NCBI RefSeq assembly: GCF_000003815.2 | Contig: NC_049980.1 | Location: 1,827,960-1,887,959 of the forward strand | DNA: 60,000 nt | From: Branchiostoma floridae | Taxonomy: Eukaryota > Chordata > Leptocardii > Amphioxiformes > Branchiostomatidae | Reading direction: 5' to 3' | Shown here: positions 11,508-20,200 of the stretch, piece by piece | How positions within the stretch are numbered: position 1 is the stretch's first letter | Layout: every line of letters begins with the position of its first letter | Made by a program: the position numbers and the translations under genes | Notes under the pieces: generated by a model | Seen by the model: only the letters and a program-made list of their open reading frames with translations | Database searches by the model: none | Told to the model about the DNA's origin: nothing

Positions 11508-11668
11508 TAGTTCACCTTTATCCGCGGGGTAACCCACAGGGTATTAGAGTTTTCAAGTCGTCGGACTGTGCGGTTTCAAATTTTCAAAACATTATAGTTT
11601 GAATAAACCGTCCGTCGACTTGATAAATACCCTCTTTTCAAAAATAACGGATATAGGTAACCCCGCTA
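11508..11668. mobile_element. Palindromic MITE family B, copy 3, right end truncated
   Basis: The left end TAGTTCACCTTTATCCGCGG and the GGGTAACC block are present. The interior contains CCGTCCGTCGACTTGATAAA and the right side reaches AACGGATATAGGTAACCCCG, then the final TIR bases are lost. It lies about 380 bases downstream of copy 2. Confidence 0.65.
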
Positions 11669-11844
11669 TGTATCATGTAAATTTTATATACCTATCTGCG
11701 CTTTCCCTAGTTAAGCACTACACCATAAACATGATATGAGAGGTAATTACTATGATTAAACTACTAGTATCCTACTAAGTCATATAGGCAAAAAGTAGTA
11801 TCTGGTCCAGCAGTCAAACAATTTGATTATTTAGCGGTCATTTC

Positions 11845-13155
11845 CTAACACTCTGATTCGTGCTCCTGGTCCTTAACTGTGATTCTGCGAGGACTCAAGG
11901 GTGAGATTCCCGTCAGACTAGTCTGGCGGGGCGGGGGTAGTGGTGGCGGCCGCAGGTCGATAGGGGACAGGTAACCCTCATCGTCCAACACGTCGTCTAT
12001 GTCCAGTGAAGTCGAACCTGTGGGTGGGGGGGGAGGCGGTCTCCGCGGGAGGGTGCTATCCCACTGTTGTTTCCTCGGATTCAGTGTCTCGTACAGCCTC
12101 TCTTCGTCGACTACGTGGAAGGATGAATACTGTGTTTCCTCCTCAATTTGCTTGAACTTGTCCTTGAACACAAGGTCCCGGCTCAGGACACGCGTGATCC
12201 CCCGCAGGCCTCTGTTCTGCAGCAAGTTCACCCTCAGCTTGTCACAACATTCCGTCACGGCGATGTTGTAGTCAGTCTGGTCCCCCAACATGCCGTGAGC
12301 AGCCAACACGCCCACTTTGCTTCGCAAGGGGAGTTCAAGGAACTCGTACTTGAGTTTCCCGTTTTCTTTTCGCAGCAAACACGATAGAATCGTTTCCTCC
12401 TTGTTTGCAAGGTGAGCAAGTCTGATCACCCCAGTGAAGGTGTCTCCGCAGAACTTAGGAATGTCCCCTTCCGTCTGTAACACCGTCAAGGGCAGGCGAT
12501 TTTCGGCGACGATTTTTTCGAGGCTTTCTTCCTCTTCCCCTTTCCCTGTCACCCCACCTGCTATGGCGACGAACTGTGATCTACAGTCAAACGGGAGGGT
12601 CACGTATTCGTTCCCCTGATTCAAACATGCCAGCAGGCGTCCTGGAGTGGCGTCTTCATCTTCTGTCACTGGAATGGTCCCTGTGCTTGAGTGTTGGACT
12701 CCAAGACACGCCAGTTCGTCCCCGGCAGCCACAGCTATGACATTATAGTCCGAGTCACCTGTGACGTTTGAGCTAACTAGAGACATGGGAACGGACACGG
12801 CTTGCTTCGCCACCACTCTGTCCGGAAGACTTTTCGCTAACCCCGGCACGCCATCGAAACGCGGGTCCCTTAAGGGTGTGTCTTGGAGGTACGTGAATTT
12901 ACCGTTGTACGACAGCGGTAGGGATAGCCACGGGCCAACAAGAGTTCTGTTGTTTCCCGCCAGACTACGCCCAACTGCATAGCTCGACTTGGTCACGCTC
13001 ACCAGCAGTATTGTACTGTCTGCCACCTCGCTCAAACTCTGGTCCGCCAACTTCACTATCTGTGGCAAGGGGTACTGCTCTACCAGCACATCCAATGGTA
13101 GCACCACGTCGCTCCACTTGATGTAATCCACTATAAACTGTTGCTGCCCCGCCAT
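11845..13155 (-). CDS. CABIT-domain protein, GAREM-related, without SAM, intronless
   Basis: One frame of 436 residues. Residues about 8-345 resemble a CABIT domain: WSDVVLPLDVLVEQYPLPQI near 14-33, GPWLSLPLSYNGKF 74-87, LACLNQGNEYVTLPF 175-189 keeping one cysteine (C177) of the two seen in its neighbours, and a second ENRLPLTVLQ turn at 218-227. The tail is proline-rich (six prolines 373-378; RPPPLPPPR 402-410) with candidate phosphotyrosine sites RLYETL (Y355) and DEGYLSPI (Y395). It stops at ESEC with no SAM domain, so it is much shorter than GAREM. The start context is good (A at -3, G at +4). Inference: an adaptor in receptor-tyrosine-kinase signalling, paralogous to the genes on either side. 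Alternatively it is a THEMIS-like lineage-specific CABIT protein. It lies 2.6 kb from the GAREM-like gene on the same strand. Confidence 0.85.
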   Translation of the reverse strand: MAGQQQFIVDYIKWSDVVLPLDVLVEQYPLPQIVKLADQSLSEVADSTILLVSVTKSSYAVGRSLAGNNRTLVGPWLSLPLSYNGKFTYLQDTPLRDPRFDGVPGLAKSLPDRVVAKQAVSVPMSLVSSNVTGDSDYNVIAVAAGDELACLGVQHSSTGTIPVTEDEDATPGRLLACLNQGNEYVTLPFDCRSQFVAIAGGVTGKGEEEESLEKIVAENRLPLTVLQTEGDIPKFCGDTFTGVIRLAHLANKEETILSCLLRKENGKLKYEFLELPLRSKVGVLAAHGMLGDQTDYNIAVTECCDKLRVNLLQNRGLRGITRVLSRDLVFKDKFKQIEEETQYSSFHVVDEERLYETLNPRKQQWDSTLPRRPPPPPPTGSTSLDIDDVLDDEGYLSPIDLRPPPLPPPRQTSLTGISPLSPRRITVKDQEHESEC

Positions 13156-13734
13156 CTTGTGCCAAATATTTGACTAACCCACAGTTAGCCAAGATGGCTG
13201 ACAAAAGGTGAGGTGTCGCACCAGCCAGGTAAACAAACCGTCTACTGATACCCAAACAGAAGAGTCCATTGGTTATTTGGGTGGAGGGACGGTGCCGTTT
13301 TCTTTATGGACCGTTAACGACCTTTTATCAATATCAAAAAGGCAATCATACAGTTGTATAGATTCATAGAAAATATAATAAGAAGTCACATAAAAACGAC
13401 GTTTGCGTCCGACGCACACCCCCTTGTTGACACAAATGGAACCGCCCTCTCGAGACCAGATAACCTCGTTGAACCACACGTCCTTGTTAGCAGCGTCACG
13501 TGACCTCATGCATCGCACGGTTGTCTAACTCTTAAGTGTCAGGCAAACGTGGCTTTTCACAGAAAATAAAACAGTTATTAATAAATATTACAGTGACGGA
13601 TTACACAGTGTCATTTCTATAGAGTCGTTGTAAATCAGTACGTTTTCCTACACAAATCCTGGCGCGGTCTCTACTACGACTTTAGACCACAACAAGTACA
13701 TTTCATGGGTGACATCCTCCAAAATTTAGTGAGA
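13156..13734. other. 5' flank of the second CABIT gene
   Basis: Presumed promoter and 5' untranslated region of the minus-strand gene starting at 13155. No core promoter motif could be assigned. A short frame at 13273-13518 (minus) lacks recognisable features. Confidence 0.4.
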
Positions 13735-14180
13735 GAGGGTAAAAAAGCGAGATGGGTAAAGAAAATACAAGTTCTTTGAATTTGCAAAGTTGTTACCTTT
13801 GAACGCTGTAAGAGCGACAAAACATAGTGCTAACAAGTCTTTCATTCCTGTCTTCAGACGTGTGGCACTCTTGTTGTAGACGGTTTAGCTCAAGGCTTCC
13901 ACGCAAGTGTCACTTGTACCGACTACCGAACTACATGTAGTTTCACTTCTACAAGTACAGTCATGGTTACCTCATTAGTGTCACTTCTACAAGTACAATC
14001 AAGGCTATCACACGACATATCATCCCATTTTGTACTTTCTTGCCATGTTGGTCTTCTGCCGAAGGGGAATATTTCTGTCTCAAAATATGGCGAAAATTAA
14101 TGAGAGCAGTGATGTCATCCATAATATTTACTTGCTGCTGCGTTACTAAACAGAAATGTCTTCCAGAAGCTACAATCGCA
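13735..14180. repeat. Interspersed repeat, pair member 1 (partner 20285-20725)
   Basis: Shares blocks in the same order with 20285-20725: AAAAAGCGAGATGGGTAAA, GCGACAAAACATRGT, AAGKCTTTCATTCC, CACTTCTRCAAGTRCAAT, GGCGAAAATTAATG (here) against GCGAAAATTAATG, and TTTACTTGCTK. One copy is upstream of the second CABIT gene and the other is in the first intron of the third. The type of element is not recognised. Confidence 0.6.
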
Positions 14181-14638
14181 TCTTCCGCACTGCCAACGTC
14201 TTGCAATTTACCATGAGAATGACGTGTTTTGATCAAGCGATTTAATCAGCTTTTCGAAGGTGCACGACAACCGTCTAAGTTAGAATAAACAAAGGTTCAA
14301 ACAAACAAACAAACAAACAAAATCTTCTGTGACAGCTTAAGCTTTGTAAAACTTTGACAGATAAGGTGTTTTCATGCCAGAATCGCATGTTGTTATTGTT
14401 CACTTCTAGCCAATGCGTCAGAATGTATTTATTAACATTGGTTATACCTAGCCGAGCATTTCGCCTTTCCCTGAGGGTCTATTGTGTTATTTCATAGCTG
14501 TACATTCCACCAACATAGCTCATAAATTTTCCCACCCTTCATCAGTTCTTTTCTGTATTGACTTCTTCCTGGATATTCGGCATGGAAACCCACCTCGAGG
14601 TTTACATGAGAGTCCCAATACAGGAATATCTAAAGTTG
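14181..14638. other. Intergenic DNA with a (CAAA)n run
   Basis: Contains a short CAAA microsatellite at about 14296-14320. Otherwise no gene or element was recognised. Confidence 0.45.
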
Positions 14639-14886
14639 AGGGCACAACCCGCCGTATGTGCAATTTGTCCGTACGTTTTTTGGGAGGCCACGTCCGCCAC
14701 GTATTTCTGAAAACGTTCAGGCTGCACAGGACATGTACAGGTGCATCACCCATACTGGCACGTACGGGGGCGAATCCGCAGCCCGATGGCACACAAAGTT
14801 TTGTCTGTACGTAAAGTTCAAAAGATTGCCCACGTTTTGGCACATAGACAGCACGTACTTGCACGTACTTGCACGTACAGCTTAAC
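14639..14886. mobile_element. Short derivative of the GTACGTGC-ended element, about 250 bp
   Basis: The left end reads AGGGCACAACCCGCCGTATG and is followed by GGAGGCCACGTCCGCCACGT. The right end, on the complement, reads AAGCTGTACGTGCAAGTACG and then TGCCAAAACGTGGGC. The left end matches the end at about 50475 (complement) and the right end matches the start of the element at 27664. So this copy carries both termini of the large element but almost none of its body. Confidence 0.65.
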
Positions 14887-15771
14887 GAAACAGCCCCAGC
14901 ATCAGCCGTATCCCCCCGTGAAAGAATGTACAGACCATTGTGGGCACAGAAAGCCTAGAGCCTTGTGACCTCCTCAAGTCGTCTGGAACACAAGGTAGTC
15001 ATTGATGCGCGCGGCTTGCTTCTCCTCAGACGTGACGTTCCTGTTTCTCTCTGTCTTAAGACTCTCCACACCTGTGCAGGTGGGGCAGGTAAGGTTCGCC
15101 AGGTGTGAAACGGTCTAACAAAGGTCCTTTAAGGTTAAATGAGTGCAGTGTTCCTTTAGTTTTACATGTATTTGTATATCTGTATATGCATGTACAAAAG
15201 TACAACACAATAAGTATGGAATGGTTGCACTGTTATATTTGCATAGTATTTTGAATCTTAACAATTGTATATTTATAACATAATATTGCAGCATTGCAGC
15301 AATTATCACTGGAGGCTGATACAGTATACGTTGATACTTGTTTGTATACTACAACTTATGCGATGATTATTCAATATTGCACCCTATAGTACATACAAGA
15401 CTATACTATCATTCTATAGTGGTAATTGGCACATGCATCTAATACAACATGATGTGACCAGCTTGACTGCTATCATATTGCTGTCGCCTTATCTATGACA
15501 GGCGCAACAGTTATGGACTGACTGGAGGTCTGGATATCACAGGACATTAATTTTTTCATCAACATCTTGAAACAAGAATATTCTGTAATATCAAATCATA
15601 TCTACTGCATAATTTGTTTATATCTTCTGACTTCTCCTCACTTTAACATTTACTTGTATGTAAACTTCCTCTAATACGTTGCTGATAAAGCATTTCATTA
15701 CAGTTGTTTTAAAATTTACTTTTGGACAGACAAGAACACTGTGGCACTGCACTTTAAATTAGAAACGTATG
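14887..15771. other. Intergenic DNA, nothing recognised
   Basis: AT-rich sequence between two mobile elements, downstream of the third CABIT gene. No exon or element was supported. Confidence 0.45.
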
Positions 15772-16056
15772 TTAACAGTGCCATATACAAAGAACAATAG
15801 GCTTTATAAGGTAGTTCCATAGCCTTTTTGATGCCTTAGGGGCGATTGTTCTCCAATATGTCGAGGGCATGGTATTGGCAGGCGGAGTCCTGTCCTTTTC
15901 TTTCCCAACCGAAGTCGGATTTTTACACCTGGGTGGAATAAAGAAAGTAAGTGTCTTTCCCAAGGGCAAAATATAATATTTGTGGCATGACAAATTTTGA
16001 ACCCGGGACTACTGGTCTCTGGGTCACATACCCTACAGTTATGCCACACGATCCCA
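15772..16056 (-). mobile_element. tRNA-derived SINE directly after the stop codon of the third CABIT gene
   Basis: On the minus strand the head contains an A-box-like TGGCATAACTG and, after about 35 bases, a B-box-like GGTTCAAAT preceded by CCCG, the spacing expected of a tRNA gene promoter. The body runs through CCAATACCATGCCCTCGAC and ends in a short AT-rich tail near 15775. It does not fold into an obviously complete tRNA, so I call a SINE, not a tRNA gene. It begins about five bases after the TAA at 16061-16063, in the same orientation as the gene. Confidence 0.6.
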
Positions 16057-16060
16057 CAAG

Positions 16061-17295
16061 TTACAGTTTGGTTGCAATTTGCGACTCTAGTATGAAGCTG
16101 AAGACATCTTTGCTCTGCTGTGAGGTCAGCTCGAACTCGTCTGTCATTTCATCTCTGGGCATGCCCACTAGTCTCTTCCCGTCAACCCCCGCGGCCTTGA
16201 ACCTCTGTATGGCCTCCTCTTCTATCTCTGCCAGTCGGAGGAACTTGGTGACCTCCCGGGGCGTCATGATCGTCAGGTCGGTAGGAGGTTCCCAGTCGGG
16301 ATCATCCTCATCCTCATCTTCTTGCCCATCTTCGGTGTCTTCCGTTTTGGTCTCCCCTGTCAGGATCTTCTGCCGCATGGCAAGAATCTGACTGGTGAGG
16401 GCTGCTCCAGCGAGGGGAGTGGTAGCCGTAGTTTCCGAGGGGGTGTCGGCTTCTGGGGGGTAGTCACGCACTGGTAGCCCGTCGTTGTCTAACGGGATCA
16501 TGTAGCCGTACTTGTCTTCCGACTGGGCGGGAGGGGGCGCGGGAGTAGAGGGAGGGTTTGGGTCATAGTCACGCTCCGGGATGTTGATGGGTTTGTCAGG
16601 AACAGGAGGTGGGGCCTCCAGAGGGGCAAGTGTCTCTAATTGGAGGGGCGGTAGGGGTGCAGGGTAGTCGGGGGCAGGGGGAGCGACGTCGGGGGTGAGG
16701 ATGGGGGCCGGGGGAAGAGGGGCGGGGTAGTCCGGCGCTGGTGGGGCGCCCTCGGCTCTGTCAGCGGAACTTTCGACCGTTTCTTGTGGCGCGTCAGGAG
16801 GGTCTGTAGACGAGTCCTCGAGAACGATTTCAGCCAGAGTAACGTGCCGGCGAACCTCGGGCTTTTCCTCTGGAGGATTCGATCCTTCGAGGTACTCGTA
16901 GATAGAGCCGTCCACCGATACGACGCGACTGCTGCTGTCGGCCGTAGTAACGTCGCCCTCCGCTGACGGTCTCCCAACTTCTTCGGAAGGCGTTTCCTGG
17001 TGCAGGGTCGCTTGTACCGTCATGAGCTCCCCGTTACGTGGTGTTTCCCTCAGCAGCACGGAGCCGTTACTAACGTGGCCATTTGCCGGCGGTCCTCGCC
17101 AGTTGCCTTCGAGCCAGTCCGCTAAGTTCTGCTTGTACTCTGCGGTGTTTAGTAGCATCGCCTCGGGAGGGACGAGTTGAATTTTCTTGCCGATGACGGG
17201 GATTCTGAACGGTTCCGTGTCTATCTCCCCCTCCGGGGACACCAGCCGGGCCTGCACGCTGTGGTCTGTGCCGGTCTCCATCAGTGTCAGAACAC
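16061..17295 (-). CDS. Exon 4 of the third CABIT gene (linker and SAM domain)
   Basis: The acceptor is TTGTTGTTCCCAG at 17308-17296. The exon supplies the last two bases of a glycine codon (G247) and runs to TAA at 16063-16061. It encodes the end of the CABIT domain, the proline-rich linker and the SAM domain. The +1 bookkeeping gives exactly 412 codons including the stop. Confidence 0.88.
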
Positions 17296-20200
17296 CTGGG
17301 AACAACAATGCAGGACAACTTTTAAACATAATAACATCACTTCAAACCGTGCTACCTGGAGGCTTCTTGCGGGCGGAGCAAACAGGTAGGCAGGTAAACC
17401 ACACAGAAAAGCATTCTGTAATACCTCTGACCTTCTTATCACCCCTCATCTAAGCCGAAAATATTCATGATGAAGGAACTGTCCGTTGTTTTTGTTGTGC
17501 GTCACATTTCTATACGTTATGTAGTTATAGTAATAAGTAGTATCATTGTATAGATTGATGATCTGTTACTGCTGCCTTACATTGTACCATGTAAAAATGT
17601 CGTGCAATAAAGTTTATAAAGTTCTCCTTCATCATAAAGTTCCATTGTGGTTCGATAAAGACCTTGACTGTCTACACTTAAGGAAAATACATGGGTTTAC
17701 ATGGGTTAAGCTAATATATTGTTTTACAAACACACGTTGCGCAATTCCCCACAAGTGGAATTCTGCAAAAAGTCAGCTGATTACTGTAAATGCAGAAATG
17801 TTCGCGGTGGATTAATGTTCACGGTTTTCGTAGTGACCACTTCACCGCGAACTTAAATCCACCGCGAACATTTTTCTATTATGGTATTAGATTGCAGTCT
17901 ATGGTGTTACCGCGAACTTAAATCCACCGCGAAAGGTCATTTTTCCCGCTACCGCGAAATTAAATCCCCGCGAACTTAAATGCATTTACAGTATGCATTC
18001 ATGGAAACATAATCTATCGGAAAATGACACTACCTTCTCGAGTTGATAAATACCCCTTTACGTATGACTCCTAATAAAGGTGCTATATACCGGTGAAGTT
18101 GTCCACAGCAGGAGCCTGCCCCTGCACCAGTTGGACCATGACTGGCAGCCGGTAGTTCTTCACAATCTCTTCAATGTTGTGAACCGTCACGAACTTCCCT
18201 GGGAACGAGATGGGAAGCGCCACCCTTTCGTTCTTCTGATTGGCGCAAATCAAACAATCCACCGCCTGTGACAAAGAAAGTTTAAAAACAACTGTCAAGG
18301 ACTGAACCAGGTGCAGAGTTTAAGTTTTAGTTTTAGTTTTAATTAGTTTTAGTTTTAGTTTTAGTTTTAGTTTTAGTTTTAGTTTTAGTTTTAGTTTTAG
18401 TTTTAGTTTTAGTTTTAGTTTTAGTTTTAGTTTTAGTTTTAGTCTGATCTCTCAGACGTCCTATATATGGGGAAATGAGTGAATGTTCTCTGAGGCTCTT
18501 CCTATCTAAATAATCTCAGTGGGCGTGGCAAACCTGTTATCCAAAGTTTGGAGAAAGATATAAGCAAAGATAATTCTTCTTTTAATCTTGTAATATGATT
18601 ATAATGATAGTTTATTGCAAATTCTTGCTTGATGTCTAACTGTAGGTAACATGGAACGGGACGGACAAATAGTGTAGAACAATATAGCATGTGTCTACAC
18701 TAGTCTAAAAGATAACTCTAAATTGTAGGTTTTTTGGGGGGTTCGATTTATTTTTCCGAGACAGTGGAAGACGAAGGATCCCACCCTTTCTGTAATGTGT
18801 GGGTTCTGTAATATTAGGAGGAGAGTAGGTTTCTTTTTATCTGTAAACGCAGAGAAATTGGGATAGAATTCTGCAATTTAGTGGCCTCTTTAAAAAGCTC
18901 TTTTCTCTCGGTAATATGTGTGTCTGTATGGGTACAATGTTAAGATAATATTTCTTTCACTTAAGTTTCGTAATATTTATTTCTGTATGTGAATATTTGT
19001 TTATTTTTTTTTTCGAAATCATGTGAGATTATCCCTGACAGGACTAGAGAGTGTCGTTATAAACCAATAATCCGAAGATAAATTCAGGAAGTATGTCCCT
19101 GTGTATGTTACCTTGGAGCTGCCTTTCTTGGGTTTTTTAGTAGTCTTAGACACCCGATACGCTTTCTTCACAGCGAGTAGGGTCAGAACGTCACCGCGTT
19201 GAACGATGGGATGTTTGAACGTCTTGGCGACCTTTTTCTTGTCCGGCGTCTTCACTATGCCGTCGAAGACATCCAGATGGATGTCTTCCTTTGCGTAGAC
19301 TTTATCTGGGAAGGAGGCCGTGAGCTCGGACACCGTCTCAAAGTGGCGTACACCGGCCTGCCAGCCCTCTAGCGGCAGTAAGAGGAATCGCCCTCTAGAA
19401 AATGAAAGAACAATGTCAATGGCTAAGCAAAGAACTAGAAAATGCGGCATGTTTGCGGCTGACGTTGCGGCACGTTTGCGGCGTCGCTGCGGCCGAGTGA
19501 TTTGACAGAGCGCGTCACGAATTTCATCCATAAAAAACGCTAAAAAGGCTAATCTTTTAAAGCTTTGTTTATGTTTTTGTCTTTTTAGTCAGACTTCTGC
19601 ATGACATTCCCATTATAAAGTCAAGTGTAGCACAAATTCAATTTAGAACGCAGCGACGCCGCCAACGTGCCGCAATCCATTGAAACGCCTACTAAAGTGA
19701 TAATACATAAGCTAATTTGTCAATGGCAACATATCGACCAGCATAATTCTACGTAGTTTAAAAGAATTGGCAAGAATACACACACAGATTGAATCATTGT
19801 TACAGCAATGCAAACGCATTTTCAATCATTGTGTCTAGATATTATCTGTCGTAAGATATGAAATTTAGTAAGACAGCTAGCCTATATATATAGCTACACT
19901 AAAAATGGAAGAATTATGTGGGTCAGAAGGACCTCTTAACTTCTCACGGACGCAGCTATTTCTGTAATGTTCCTTTTGTTGATTTTGCAAATACAAACAG
20001 TGGAAACAGAGCATAAAACCACAACGAAGTGCACGGTTCACTGGGTCCCAGTACACGCCATGATGTATCCCATATTTTTAGTTATTCTAACTCATATTTG
20101 TATCACCCAATGATAATGCACTGAAGGGATGTTTCTTTCAGATCAAACTTAAAATTATAAACATGAGTGATTCATGATCATCGTGTTTTTCCAGTAATTC

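Larger units (their letters stand above)
18266..19111 (-). other. Intron 2 of the third CABIT gene, with a hexamer array
   Basis: Bounded by AAG|GTAACA at 19111 and TCACAG at 18266. It holds the TTTTAG array (18322-18442) and a non-LTR retrotransposon fragment near 18755-18815. Confidence 0.8.

Noticed and set aside
14482-14968. Overlapping frames of about 110 residues on both strands
   Set aside because: They coincide with a short mobile element whose ends match other copies; no domain.
18322-18442. Interstitial telomere repeat
   Set aside because: The unit is TTTTAG, not TTAGGG, and it is internal to an intron.
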